DNA of 64,000 nucleotides from Procambarus clarkii (GCF_040958095.1 NC_091220.1:21914481-21978480), one strand, 5' to 3'. Numbered from the stretch's first letter, positions 1 to 10,340 are shown. Program-made: numbers and translations. Notes: generated by a model not told the origin, from the sequence alone.

Positions 1-253
1 AAAGAGGAAAACAGTTCATGAATAGGAGAGGAACAGATGGAAAGCAATTGGAAGAGGAAGTTGATATTAATCCAATAAATGACACCAGTTCATCAGTTGA
101 AGGTAAAGAAGGAGGATATTAAACCAATAAATGACACTAGTTCAATAGTGCTAGAAGAAAAGAAGGAGGATGAAAAGGAAATAGAAGAGGATGTAATAAT
201 GCTAGACGAAAAGAAGGATGATAAAAAGGACTTTTTTTTAGGGGGGGGGGGGT
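1..253 (+). pseudogene. Acidic repeat protein fragment running off the left edge
   Basis: The first 250 bases translate as an acidic, lysine/glutamate-rich stretch built on two copies of a unit centred on PINDTSS (near 72-100 and 122-147), with a third weaker copy near 185. The two copies lie in different frames, so there is a single-base shift between them near 105-120. The stretch ends in a poly-T/poly-G run at 232-253. It has no start inside the window. I do not recognise it. It could be the end of a viral or host low-complexity gene, or chance purine-rich sequence. Confidence 0.3.
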
Positions 254-534
254 GAATAATAAAAAAAAATAAAAAAAGGAGTAGCAGGTCGGGGAGTAGG
301 CAAATTAACTCTACTCCAAAAAAAGAGGGAAAGAGAATAGAAAGATTTTAAGAAAACATTCAGCCTTTGATTATATACTACTTATCCATTAAATTATGTG
401 TTTATGATGTAACAAAATAATCAGAATTAGAATTTAGTAATCGGCCTATATTAATAAAAATATAGAAAATATTAATTAAAATAACTTGTATTGATTCAGC
501 AACCTATGGTGGAGGGAGGGGGATGGGATAGTGG
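254..534. other. AT-rich spacer, no gene seen
   Basis: No open frame of interest on either strand. It holds homopolymer runs (A at 260-275) and ends in a GGGAGGG-rich tract just before the TATA box at 535. Confidence 0.5.
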
Positions 535-611
535 TATAAAAGGAGAATTTCTGCCTATTTAAGAGTCACAACCCCTTGCTCCCTCTCCAGCTCCAGTGTC
601 AGGTGTCAAGT
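535..611 (+). promoter_or_regulatory. Candidate TATA promoter and leader exon
   Basis: A TATAAAAGG at 535-543 is followed by a possible leader that ends at a good 5' splice site (CAA|GTAAGG, GT at 610-611). A matching acceptor (TCTCTTTCAG) lies at 965-974, upstream of the serine-rich ORF at 1195. The pairing of the two sites is an inference from their position. Confidence 0.4.
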
Positions 612-1194
612 AAGGTTCAATACAGTCTACTGAAATTAAGCAGTTTATCATTCAGTAGGGTAGTGGCGGGCGTCATTACAGTATAACTGTTGATCCATAT
701 GCAGTCATCTAGTCCAGCAAGAATTTCATAACAACACGCTTCAATAATCAATTCCTTACCAGTTCAGTTTATGAATCAAATCATAAAAAAACCACACACC
801 CTATTTCTTATTGTTATAGTACCTACATTAACTACTTATGTGCGCAATGATCAGGTACAGCCAGCTATCTCAGCTGCAGGAACAAGTCAGAATATACCAC
901 TTCCTAAGCCATTTGGAAACATATAAAGAGAGCATAGTGTAAAATGATTGACTTGTAATTATTTGTCTCTTTCAGGTAAATTGACATTTAGAGATTGATT
1001 TTTTATTCATTATACTACAGTAAAACACAATTATAATAGTAATTTTAATTTATTGTTATTCGTTCTTTCCTCCCTCAATCCTCCCCCACCCCTTGTTTCC
1101 GAACTGATGAAGGGTTTCGAGATAACTACTAACTCTTCTGGGGAAGCAAAAGAACAAGCTGAAAGAGGCCAAGCTGCATCTGTCTTATGAGCAT

Positions 1195-1778
1195 ATGTCT
1201 TGTTTGGTTGAATCAACGGTAAAAGCAAGGTCATCTTCTTCCTCATTATCGTCTTTATCGTCGTCCTCATCGTCGTCCTCAGACTCATTCGAAAGTGACC
1301 GGTTCATTGACAAACTAAAGGGCTTGGTACTAAATAAGGCCATAAAGAGAAAGATGAAGAAGAAAGAAAAGGCATTAAGGAAGCTTGATTCCAGAAAAAA
1401 TCAAATGGCCATGGTCTTCAGATAGAGATGATGACACCAAGTCAGGGGAGGAATTGGAGAAGCAGGAGAATGTGGAGGAACGTGTCTTCGGTCAGGAGAC
1501 AACAACAGGCACAGGTATGTATTTGTAATTAACTTTACTAATAAGTGAAAATTATGACGTTTTAGGTCTGACCTAGTTAGTCTAGGATGGACTGAAATTA
1601 ATCCTTTTAATTTCAGTTGTACGTTATTTATTTTTTTGTGATTAAAAGTTTTTTTAATTAGTGAATTCCTATGCTCTGTTAAAATTTATTCGGCAGAGAA
1701 TATATTTATGTCTTTCTTATTTGCTACTACACAGCTCCGCAACTTCCCAAAAAGAGATGTCGAAGTGACAGACACTAA
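1195..1778 (+). pseudogene. Serine-rich, basic, probably nuclear protein; two exons, frameshifted
   Basis: ATG at 1195 opens a frame with a long serine run (about residues 13-30), then a Lys/Arg-rich segment. The frame closes early at 1425, but a one-base shift at the A6 run at 1395-1400 opens an acidic continuation to 1514. There a consensus donor (ACAG|GTATGT) pairs with an acceptor ending at 1734 (CTACTACACAG). The second exon adds a short tail containing PKKRC, a possible nuclear-localisation signal, and stops at 1776-1778. I do not recognise a family. The low-complexity composition makes homology calls unsafe. The shift may be a sequencing error in the homopolymer rather than decay. Confidence 0.45.
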
Positions 1779-2540
1779 ATGGAAGATAGAAGTTGTTCAG
1801 ACCATTCGGAAGTTATCATTTTATTTTTTTATTTTTTTTACCGAAGCCATCATGGATAAAATCACACAGACTGGAGAAAAAAAATGAGGAATGCCTGTAT
1901 AGCAGAACCTTGAAACCGGTTTCTGAATGTTGTTGGACCACAACTGCATTGTGGTGGCTTATTTCCCCCAGAAAATGATTTTACAAAATAAGCATGAATG
2001 GACAGTTCAATCAGAAAATAGTAGTAGTTGTTAGTCACTCTAAATAAATAATTGGGGTAAAAAAAGGTAAAAGAATGAGATACTGAATATATTATATTGT
2101 ATTATATTATTTCCACAAATCAATTTATTTTATTATCCTACCACATCCCAAATTTTACCAAAAGAACAACAGATTATTATTATATATATTTTTTTTTTAC
2201 ATTCTTTGCTCATTGTTAAAGATTTAAAATAAAACCACCAATGCTAAATAATATATTATGTCTTATGATCGTATTCGTGAGATGTCTTTGTGGTCAATTT
2301 CAATTTGGCAGTTTTAATATCATTAATATACACGAAATAATTTCTCCGGCTCCCAGGCCCCCACCTTTTTCTAGTATTTGGGCAATTTTAAATTCAAATT
2401 CACTTTTTTACGTAACTTCTTCAACCCAGCAGCCAAAAGCACCCGTGTCGAGCAATAGTGGGATCGCATCCGTGAGTGGGCGTCCCGGCGTCCCGTAGCA
2501 GTCATACTCCCCAATTTCATTAACTTTCTGTCGCCCACAA
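1779..2540. other. AT-rich intergenic region
   Basis: Two short open frames (from 1793 and 2241) occur here. The second begins with an ATG and a hydrophobic signal-like stretch, but has no promoter, splice sites or recognisable motif, so I do not call it a gene. Poly-T and AT repeats lie at 2090-2110 and 2180-2200. Confidence 0.4.
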
Positions 2541-2544
2541 GTTA

Positions 2545-2760
2545 AGGTAAAGAAGCTGCGCTGAAAAAAAAATTGAAACAATGCTTATTGATGTCACAGA
2601 GAGAACATCAATACACCTCAATCAAAAGAATATTGATTAGAAAAAACGATGAACACCACCAACCTCAAGCAGAAGAATACTGATTTAATAAATTTTTTTG
2701 GACCGTTGAAGGTTGAAGTCAACATTTTTAAAAGTGATATTTTAGATAAAGTGTTGAAAA
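2545..2760 (+). pseudogene. Decayed tandem relative of the 2900-3361 coiled-coil gene
   Basis: Short blocks resemble the downstream gene in the same order: a CTGAAAAAAAAATTGAAAC block near 2560 (compare 2993-3015), a CACCAACCTCAAGCAGAA block near 2655 (compare 3105) and a GTTGAAGGTTGAAG block near 2712 (compare 3350). Stops interrupt every frame. It is best read as a truncated duplicate of the same small gene. Confidence 0.45.
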
Positions 2761-2802
2761 CCATGTGATCAAACTCATGGCAGCGAAGTCCACCTAGTAA
2801 TG

Positions 2803-2852
2803 TAATAGCTGGTTGCCCGGAGCAGTACTGTGTCAGTTGAGCCATATATATA
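2803..2852 (+). promoter_or_regulatory. Repeated promoter module with TATA box, copy 1
   Basis: Contains TAGCTGGTTGCCCGGAGCAG, then CTGTGTCAGTTGAGCC, then CATATATATAAAT (TATA at about 2844-2852). Near-identical modules lie at 20036-20098 (plus) and 16085-16150 (minus). Here the TATA box is 48-56 bp upstream of the ATG at 2900, so this is a plausible core promoter for the coiled-coil gene. Confidence 0.6.
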
Positions 2853-2899
2853 AATATTCGTTGCCGCCGACCACTCTCACTCTTATATTACATCCACTG

Positions 2900-3361
2900 A
2901 TGGCCAGCTTCGCTGCTCTTCCAAAGAAAAAGTTGTCCGAGATGCTCTCTCCTCAGATGAACCCCAGGATGGAGAATAGGACACAAGCTAGGCTGAAAAA
3001 AAACTTGAAACTATGCTGGGAAGAGGAAGAGGATAAATTAATATTGAAGATAGAGAAAGATTTGTTACAAATAATCCACGACATCAAGCTGAACAACACC
3101 AACCTCAAGCAGAACAACACCGACATCATCAAGCAGAACGAGACAATATTTTTGAAGACAGACCAAGAGTTGTTACAATTAATCAGCAAAATAATCACCA
3201 ACATCAAGCAGAACAACACCGACATCAATCAGAACAACACACTATTGAAGATGATAGAGCAAGAGTTGTTAAAAATAATCACCTACCTGAAGCAGTACTA
3301 CACCGATCTCAAGCAGGAGATTGATGATTTAAAAAATGAAATTAAAGAGTTGGAAGGCTGA
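2900..3361 (+). CDS. Small coiled-coil protein with repeated LKQNNTD units
   Basis: A 153-residue protein. I chose the ATG at 2900 because the TATA box lies just upstream and because the same MASFAALPKKK-type start region recurs, without its ATG, in the minus-strand copy near 16050. A basic head is followed by at least four repeats of a hydrophobic heptad-like unit (DLLQII..IK.NNT; ELLQLISKI; ELLKIITYL), then an EIDDLKNEIKELEG coiled-coil end. No enzyme motif is present. It belongs to a small family with decayed copies at 2545-2760, 3470-3590 and 15617-16111. Function unknown; a homo-oligomeric regulator is a guess. Confidence 0.65.
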   Translation: MASFAALPKKKLSEMLSPQMNPRMENRTQARLKKNLKLCWEEEEDKLILKIEKDLLQIIHDIKLNNTNLKQNNTDIIKQNETIFLKTDQELLQLISKIITNIKQNNTDINQNNTLLKMIEQELLKIITYLKQYYTDLKQEIDDLKNEIKELEG

Positions 3362-3469
3362 AACAACCCGCCTTTCTTTTGAGGAACTGATATGTGCAAC
3401 GACTTGGAAGTCATATTAATTTATAATTTGACCAAAGAGCAAATGTTATTCAAAACTCCCGCACAGTGA

Positions 3470-3590
3470 CTGACATAGTGACTGACGTGGGTACATCACC
3501 GACCTGAAGAAGAAGAATACAAACCTCTGGCAGGAGATTGCTGATTTAAAAAAAAAAAACTTTCGAACAGTTGAAGGCTGCCTCATTTCA
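3470..3590 (+). repeat. Partial duplicate of the coiled-coil gene's 3' end
   Basis: ACCGACCTGAAG...GGAGATTG.TGATTTAAAAAA...TTGAAGGCTG repeats the last 60-70 bases of the 2900-3361 gene with stops and shifts. The following 3' regions are also doubled: a CACTGTAATTTTT..ACTAAATAA block appears near 3600 and again near 3722. Confidence 0.5.
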
Positions 3591-3599
3591 TTTTTAATT

Positions 3600-4080
3600 C
3601 CACTGTAATTTTTACTAAATAAGTGTGTATGAATTATAAAATAAATTGCTTTATTTTTTTTTTAATTTTGCCTTTATTATTCTAGTGTACATGGGTAGGG
3701 GAATGGGGGCACCTTTTTATTTCACTGTAATTTTTCACTAAATAAAAAGTGAGCCCAGAATGGGAATAGATGTAGTATAATTAAAAAGTAAGATGATAAT
3801 GTCAGTATGGCTGGCACTAGTTCTGGTGAGTGTCAGTACAAGTTGTCATATGTCGGTATTGTGAAGACTGTCTAGACATGTGAAGGTGAGTTTGGAGTGA
3901 ATGAGGACGACGCCTTGCACCCACCTCCTCCAAATAGAGGGGAGGGGGGACAGGAGACATTTATAGCTTTTTGGAGACATGATATTTAAGCTATCTCATT
4001 GATATATCAAGTGATTCTTCCATTGAAGTTGGTGAGGAAAACATCTATTTGGAGCCGAGGAAATAATCATTAAATTTTGT
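3600..4080. other. Intergenic, no gene seen
   Basis: AT-rich with duplicated 3'-UTR-like blocks containing AATAAA-type signals (near 3638 and 3740) and a G-rich stretch at 3935-3955. No coding evidence. Confidence 0.4.
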
Positions 4081-4088
4081 GTGTAAAG

Positions 4089-4640
4089 TTACTTCACCCG
4101 ATTATCCCACGCTGGGCTGGATGCCCATTCATCTTTAAAAATTCGTATGTACAAAGTAGTGGGTAATTTTTCTTCATATTTAAAAAAACTACGGATAGTT
4201 AATTGGATGAGGGTATACTCACACACAACATATTTGTGTTTTTTCAGGTGGTAACTTAAGTTGTCATCACACCCATTAAACAAAACCAATTCATCATCTT
4301 GAAATACTACTTTAATATGGTTTATTTCAATTTTTTCCTGTGATGAGGCCTTCGACATCAAAATCACTTGATAGGTATTTTCAAGCTTGACTCCATTATT
4401 TTGTCTCATGAATAATTCATATTTTATTCCCCACTTTAGTAGTATTTCTTCAAGTTTTATTAACATAATCTTTACAGATTCAAATTTCCATATTTCATTG
4501 GGGTTAGTAGGGTTGGGTTTAATCTTTACAGATTCAGCTTCCCATATTTCATTGGGGTTCATTGCTTTGCCTGTAGGGTTGGGTTCACTCAGAGTCTTAT
4601 CATTTTCAAAATTTGCTGTTGTCTCGTTAGTATCAGTCAT
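4089..4640 (-). CDS. Hypothetical protein with duplicated NPNEIW segment
   Basis: A 183-residue frame with ATG (4638-4640) and a clean stop. The N-terminal 60 residues are polar and carry a direct repeat (NPNEIWEAESVKI / NPNEIWKFESVKI). The rest looks globular, with alternating charged and hydrophobic residues and a cysteine near the middle. No transmembrane segment, signal peptide or known motif is visible. Codon use is AT-rich like the viral genes further right, which is the only reason to group it with them. Confidence 0.5.
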   Translation of the reverse strand: MTDTNETTANFENDKTLSEPNPTGKAMNPNEIWEAESVKIKPNPTNPNEIWKFESVKIMLIKLEEILLKWGIKYELFMRQNNGVKLENTYQVILMSKASSQEKIEINHIKVVFQDDELVLFNGCDDNLSYHLKKHKYVVCEYTLIQLTIRSFFKYEEKLPTTLYIRIFKDEWASSPAWDNRVK

Positions 4641-5057
4641 AATGGTGATCTATTTCAAATCTGTGAATGTAAAAAAAAAAAAAATATGTTAAGGCATATG
4701 TAACTTAACTGATCAATCAACATTTTTATCTAAGATAGTATAAGGTGATGCAGGACTAATAATTAGAGATTTAAGTAGCCAGAACGTCGTGTTGGGCCTG
4801 CTATATAAATAAGACCAAACAAGACCCTACCTTACCCAAACTAGGTCAATATAATTATATTATCTTATTATATTATCAAATTGGACTCACTAGATACAGC
4901 AGAGGACTAGGGTTGTAACTGACAGTTGAATTCTTTTATATATATCTTTTCAATTCTGACTTGAGGAGTAGGAGGAGGAGGAGGAGGGGGAGGGGTGAGG
5001 TGTGGGGTGTGCAGGCCCGAATGCGTCTTCCCATAAAGCATAGTTAAATCGCCTTCA

Positions 5058-5097
5058 AGTATATAAAAGCGTTATGCCCAGTATTATTACCTCAGTG
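5058..5097 (+). promoter_or_regulatory. TATA box plus TCAGT initiator
   Basis: TATATAAAA at about 5060-5068 is followed about 32 bp later by CTCAGTG (TCAGT near 5092-5096), the arthropod initiator. It lies upstream of the ATG at 5178 of the RNA-ligase-like gene. Confidence 0.6.
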
Positions 5098-5177
5098 TTA
5101 AGTGGTCTGATGCAGCATGCATATGTCCATAGTGATAACTATTTAATATTATTTCATTGTTGACATATACAACAACT

Positions 5178-6944
5178 ATGGATTCACCACTTTCTATAAA
5201 TATGTTAATGATGACCCTTGATAACATATACCAAAAAAAGATGAAAGAAAAACTTCCAGATACATTTGGAGCATCATTTCAGAAGATGATTTGTTATGCT
5301 GAAAACAGTTTAAAGTCTTCGGAATTGTAAGTATCATTATTATAATATGTTAATAATATATATCATGTATATATTTTTATAATATCCATACCCCAACAAA
5401 TTATTACTTATTATTTACTCTTTTTTTTTCTTTTGTTTGTAGGTATGAAAATCTTTTAAAAACATTGAAAGAAAAAAAGAAGATAAAAAGAATAAGTGCA
5501 AATGTCCCACATGGAATCCTATCCCCTGAAGACGACCCTGCTATGCTTCATGACATAAAGGTCAACTGCTATGGCCCTGATGACACAATCTACAACAATG
5601 ATCCGGAAGTTCGAAAAAATGTTCCTAGTGGTGTAACACTCTTGGAGTTTAAGGGACAGTTTGATTTAGTGATCTTTGCCAATAAAAAATTTACTGGTGG
5701 TATTGGTGATGAGGATGATAAACAACCGGAAACAAATGATCTATGGAAACAATATTGCTTAGAAGATCCCAGTACTACTACTTCTAAAGTAGTTTGTATG
5801 ACTAAAGTGAATGGTGAATCAGCTCATTTCAGTGGCAGATACATTAATGGTAAATTTTTTTTTAATTACTGGGAGTAAAAGTGTTCATATGTTAATTGGA
5901 GAAAGGGAAGACATTGAGCGGTATGATGGAGAACGTTATGTTGTTGCTAAGGTTGTGGCCAGATCACTGTGGGATACATTGAATAATATGGATATTATCA
6001 ATCGACATTTGGTATATAGTATCTTACACTATACTAAATGTACAGCTGTGTGTGAGCTTCTTCAACATGACAACCAACATATTGTTAACCTCAGTCACTT
6101 GGATAAGCATCAACTCAACGTTATCTGTTTTACTCCATTGTGCAACGAATATGAAGAGACTAGCCTTCTTGCATTACCTCCACACTACACACTCAACCTG
6201 TTTACGGCATTAGGCTTTACATCTCCTGCCTATTAAATAATTGAAGCTAAAGATGTAGTGAAACACCAGAATAAGGTAGGCTAACAAAAAGTCTATTATA
6301 CAAGGAAGTTCCAATTTATATTGTCACATTTTTCAATACAATTTCTTTTATGAAACTATATTATTAAATTATTTTTTACAGGTGCGAAGTGATTTTTACA
6401 AAGAAGGTGAAATTTTTTATTTTCTAAATGAGAATGAAGAAACAATTGGAATGATAAAAGTAAAAACAAGATGGTATGTAATACTGAGAGCCTTGAGGGA
6501 AAAAGCAGTTTATTGTTTTTTATCCAAGGAAAAAAACAAGCAAAATTGGAGTTTAGAGAATAATATTCACTTAACTCAATTACGACTAAATGAAATTCAG
6601 AAATGGCTCAAGTTCTCGATTTATATTTTACAAAGATGTAAGGTGAGTATGATGGGTAAAGCACCTACCTACTTTGTTGTCATAAAAAGACCCTCTTAAG
6701 AAATTAATTATTTGAAAAATTAGGTTGAAAAATAAGGGATTTATAACACTAATAAATAAATAATTATCATTACTTTCAGGAAATGGGGACAAGTTTTCTA
6801 CAGTGGCTAAATGAAAAAGTAGAAAAAAAACATATTGCTGTGGAAAATATTAGGCCCCAATTTCCAACAAAATGGAGCAAGTTTCTTGTTGAAAAAAATT
6901 TGACTGACAATTTTGAAGATGATGAAGAAGAATTAGGTGGTTAG
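5178..6944 (+). pseudogene. Four-exon RNA/polynucleotide ligase-like gene, broken
   Basis: Covalent nucleotidyltransferases (RNA/DNA ligases, capping enzymes) attach AMP or GMP to the lysine of motif I. Here motif I reads KVNGES (lysine codon 5804-5806), a probable motif IV is EGEIFYF (about 6403) and a probable motif V is IKVKTRWY (about 6450), in the expected order. GT-AG introns fit exactly at 5327-5442, 6276-6381 and 6643-6779, joining exons 5178-5326, 5443-6275, 6382-6642 and 6780-6944. Two lesions interrupt it: a frameshift at the T9 run at 5855-5863, and an in-frame TAA at 6234-6236 with the same frame continuing to the intron. RNA-repair ligases are known in several insect viruses. 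A host paralogue is the alternative. The family call comes from the motifs only. Confidence 0.6.
5327..5442 (+). other. Intron 1 of the RNA-ligase-like gene
   Basis: GTAAGT at the donor and a T-rich tract ending TTTGTTTGTAG at the acceptor; 116 bp. Confidence 0.7.
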
Positions 6945-7515
6945 TTACCATTAACTTTATTATACAGTGGAAGGCATTGGGAAAACAACCAACTCAGTTA
7001 CACATTTTCGTCTTGATCATCTTTAGAAGTCTATAGAGACAAATTAACGTCTTCATTACTGTCGAGAAGTGGACTAGGGACAATTAATTAAAATATGTTT
7101 TCTAGTAACACCTGTGGTAGGGATGACATCTTTTAGACTGGAGTTTGTATTGATTTACACATGATATATAAAGTGTTCATCAGTAAAAATAAGTAATATA
7201 TAGTTAGGTAGTAGTATTTTTTTTATCTGGGACGTGATTTTTTTTTTTTTGGGGGGGGGGGCGCCTAGGTTGAGAAAAAAATCTGTGTAAAAAATGTAGT
7301 AAAATTTTCACAATTAAAATTTCTATTTTTATCACAGAATTTCCACTTGGTTCCCTATATTTTTCTTACCATTATTTCAGCTTTTTACTAAGGGATTTGG
7401 TAAAGGATTTTAGCTGATAAACTCTATAGTCCCAATTTTAAGTCTATGAGTCAACAGGAAGAGGAGGAGGAGAAGGAGGAGGAGGAGGAGGGGTAGGAGG
7501 GGGGAGGGAGATTGT
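6945..7515. other. Intergenic region upstream of IAP
   Basis: AT-rich, with T/G homopolymers at 7230-7261 and a purine (AGG)n tract at 7455-7510. No coding evidence. Confidence 0.45.
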
Positions 7516-7519
7516 GTAT

Positions 7520-7556
7520 TATATAAAGAGAGAGAGAGAGAGATGCCTCTCTCAGT
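7520..7556 (+). promoter_or_regulatory. IAP promoter: TATA box and TCAGT initiator
   Basis: TATATAAAG at 7520-7528 and CTCTCAGTCACT (TCAGT at 7552-7556) are 32 bp apart, the same spacing as upstream of the ligase-like gene. A GA repeat fills the gap. The predicted transcript would start about 50 bp before the BIR-coding sequence. Confidence 0.6.
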
Positions 7557-7604
7557 CACTAACTAGTTAGTCTAATACAACACTCACATTTTGTTTTCAT
7601 AGCA

Positions 7605-7723
7605 ATGAGAGAAGAAAAAATCGTTTGGAGACTTTTAAGGACTGTAACTTCAGTGTAAACAGTCAGGTACTTGCAAAGGCGGGTTTCTATTATACTCATT
7701 AAGCAAATCTTTTAGAATGTTCA
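7605..7723 (+). pseudogene. Remnant of an extra N-terminal BIR domain
   Basis: In the frame of the downstream IAP, 7612-7699 codes for the typical first half of a BIR (RLETF..., then LAKAGFYYT), and the second half (cysteine pair, late cysteine) follows from 7709 to about 7820. A TAA at 7700-7702 separates the halves. The only nearby upstream ATG (7605) is out of frame, separated by an A6 run near 7616. The gene once had three BIRs. Confidence 0.7.
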
Positions 7724-9482
7724 ATGTGCCATTTTCAAATTGATGCCACGAACGTAAACCAAGATGAAAATAGAATCATTGCTTTACATAAGAAAGAGAA
7801 ACCAGAATGCACATTTAATCAGAACGTGAAAAGATCTATTTCTAAGAAGTTTCATTCATATGACAGTTTACGGTTTGAAAAGGAACGTTTGAATACCTAC
7901 ATAGATTGGCCACTTGAATGGTTAGAACCATCTGATTTGGCTCGTGATGGCTTTTACTACCTGCGAACAAATGACCACGTTGCTTGTGTCTTTTGTCGAG
8001 GCATTGTTGGTGCCTGGAAAAGAGGAGACACTCCCAGAGGCGAACATCAGCGGCACTTTCCCCATTGTCCATTCATTCGAAACCAACCAGTGGGAAATTT
8101 TCCACTGATATTTAATGAAAAATTCGAGGGTTATTCCGTTCCACTGAGAAATAGTAAAAATTCGTCCTATAGACAAGGAATAGATGTCTGTGGTCTAAGT
8201 CCAATGACAGACAATGGAGTTCACCAGCATACCATCGCCAAGCGAAAAGACTACTTAACACTTGAAAGTCGCCTAGCAAGCTTTAACAATTGGCCTGAAC
8301 GTGTAACACAGAAACCAACTGAGTTGTCAGAAGCTGGATTCTTCTATTGTGGTTTAAGTGATCATGTGCGCTGTTATCATTGTGGGAATGGACTTCGAAA
8401 CTGGGAAACGGATGATATACCTTGGGATGAACATGCTCGCTGGTACCCAGAGTGTACCTTCCTCTTCTTGACGAAAGGAAAAGAATTCATTAATCAGGTA
8501 TGTCAGCTACAGTAACTTGAAATGAAGGTTGACTATTATTATAATCTTTATAAAAGCCATTTGTAACATTAACTTTATTCTTTTTTTTCAGGTTCAAGGG
8601 GAAAGGCCACCTTATGAGACAAACCCTTCAATAACCCATATCAATGAAGATCAACACAAACTTATTAAGGAACTAGACATAACTAAGCACCTTATTTCAA
8701 TGGGTTTCCAGGAAGATCATGTGATGACAACGTATCATAATCAACTCAAAGAGAAGGGGTTACCTTTCTTTAACATTGAGTCATTTATTGAAGCAGTCTT
8801 ACAGTACATAGAAGACGAAGTTAGAAAACGTCTAGTAAATAAATTGGCATTGGCTGAAGTTGATGTTGTCCCAAGCCCACCAATGTCTGATGGAAATGAG
8901 TTGGCTTCTGACACAAACCAACAAGTAGAATCATCTACAACTTTAATACAGCCTATAGTAGATGAATTGGCATTGGCTGAAGTTGATGTTGTCCCAAGCC
9001 AACCAATGTCTGATGGAACTGAGTTGGCTTCTGACCAAAACCAACAAGTAGAATCATCTACAACTTTAGTACAGCCTATAGTAGATGAATTGGCATTGGC
9101 TGAAGTTGATGTTGTCCCAAGCCAACCAATGTCTGATGGAACTGAGTTGGCTTCTTATCCCAATCAGCAAGTAGAATCTACAATAGTTGATGAATTGACA
9201 TTGACTGAAGTTGATGTTGTCCCAAGCCCACCAATGTCTGGTGATTCTAACCCACAATCATTATTTGGTAGAATAACTGATCAAGTTGCCGCTCTCCCAA
9301 AGTCAGAAGGTACAATTAGACACAGAGTGATTGAGTGTAAGATTTGTATGGAGAATGAGAGAGAGTTAATGTTTTTACCTTGTAAGCACATATGCACTTG
9401 TTTCAAATGTGCATCAAACATATCCACATGTCCAATTTGTAGAGCTGAGATAAAATATACTATTAAAACAATTATATCATAG
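7724..9482 (+). CDS. iap: Inhibitor of apoptosis protein (BIR-BIR-UBA-like-repeats-RING), one intron
   Basis: IAPs bind caspases or IAP antagonists through BIR domains and ubiquitylate targets through a RING. Exon 1 (7724-8497) codes for two BIRs, each with the CxxC...H...C zinc ligands (first at about 7984-8080, second at about 8371-8457). A 94-bp phase-0 GT-AG intron (8498-8591) follows. Exon 2 gives a UBA-like helical segment, four copies of a roughly 39-residue repeat (LALAEVDVVPSxPMSDG..., 8850-9245), and a C-terminal RING starting CKICMEN (about 9337). Total is about 554 residues. A third, N-terminal BIR lies in the same frame just upstream but is cut off by a TAA at 7700-7702, so the ATG at 7724 may be a rescue start. 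IAPs are frequent in nudiviruses and baculoviruses but also in hosts; the intron fits either. Confidence 0.85.
8498..8591 (+). other. Intron of the IAP gene
   Basis: CAG|GTATGT at the donor and TTTTTTTTCAG at the acceptor; 94 bp, phase 0. It contains an in-frame stop, so splicing is needed for a BIR-RING protein. Confidence 0.85.
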
Positions 9483-9514
9483 TAAAGAATGTTTTAGATG
9501 TGTGATAATGATAT

Positions 9515-9900
9515 GATATGTACGATTCGAGAGCAATACTGCAAAGCCTAACATGTTGGAATTTATGGAAATGAACGTACAGATGTGCTGGCGGCTGAAG
9601 GTGCTAAGGGAAACCATATTGATAATACTTCATACCCAAGACTCTTCTAAGAAATTAGAAAACATCATCGTCAAGAAAGTTGAGTTGGATACAAAAATAT
9701 GTCCACACCTACAGTAATAAGGATGATCTTAGACCATTTGCATAACATAATGTATCCTATCTATCAATCCGGCTGGAAATATATGAATTTCAAATCTTAT
9801 TATTCCTATAATAAATACCTTATAATTATTATTGACGAAATATTATTCCTTTCCCCAGATATAATCTCAGATGAGGAAAAGTTGTAGTTTAGTTATACCA
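9515..9900 (+). mobile_element. 3'-end fragment of the 36.8-40.6 kb non-LTR retrotransposon
   Basis: The stretch from TACGATTCGAGAGCA on matches the RNase H end of the element near 40055-40640: CGATTCGAGAGCA.CACTGCAAAGCCTAA, then a deletion, then TTGGAAT.TATGGAAATGAACG, GATGTG.TGGC.GCTGAAGG, and the same AT-rich 3' tail (ATAATAAGGATGAT, GGAAATATATGAATT). Stops interrupt it. It is a truncated, internally deleted copy just after the IAP stop codon. Confidence 0.75.

Positions 9901-9901
<1 letters not shown>

Positions 9902-9930
<29 letters not shown>
9902..9930. repeat. (GT)n microsatellite
   Basis: About 14 GT units, followed by a poly-T tract at 9950-9960. Confidence 0.9.
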
Positions 9931-9932
<2 letters not shown>

Positions 9933-10149
9933 CCTTTCAAAATAGATATTTTTTTTTTTGTCTTTAAGGTAGTATAAAAGTGTCACTAAGGTAGCCTGCA
10001 GCAGAACACAGTTTATGGATTAATTAGTGGTAGAGTCGCAATCCAAGCACACTACACTACATACTACCTCTTGATATAACTTTCTAGACAGTGAAAGTGA
10101 ACAAACAAGCAGTGGTAGTTGCAGTACTACTCAATCTCTGGCGGAACTG

Positions 10150-10262
10150 AAGAAGCAAACAACCATTCCACAAACTGGTCAAGCCAATCAACCAACTTGT
10201 CTGTCAACTGATCTACAACCACCCAACCAATCTGTCCATCAACTGGTCTACAACCACCTTTT
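10150..10262 (+). repeat. Minisatellite upstream of the first MVAPYEF gene
   Basis: Three degenerate copies of a roughly 35-bp unit containing CCAACCAA.CTGTC.(A)TCAACTG.TCTACAACCACC. The same unit is amplified to about six copies at 16713-16915 upstream of the paralogous gene. In both places the last copy runs into the same sequence (TTTTCTGTTGGAAGTTT..TTTCTAGGGAAGTGG). Confidence 0.8.
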
Positions 10263-10299
10263 TTCTGTTGGAAGTTTATTTCTAGGGAAGTGGATAACA

Positions 10300-10340
10300 A
10301 TTGATCATATAAAATTAGAGAGCACATACTGTTTTTCATA
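10300..10340 (+). promoter_or_regulatory. Shared promoter of the MVAPYEF family, copy 1
   Basis: GATCATATAAAATTAGAGAGC precedes the ATG at 10341 by about 30 bp. It is nearly identical to 16958-16999 before the paralogue. The TATA-like CATATAAAA and the short distance to the ATG suggest a very short leader. Confidence 0.5.
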
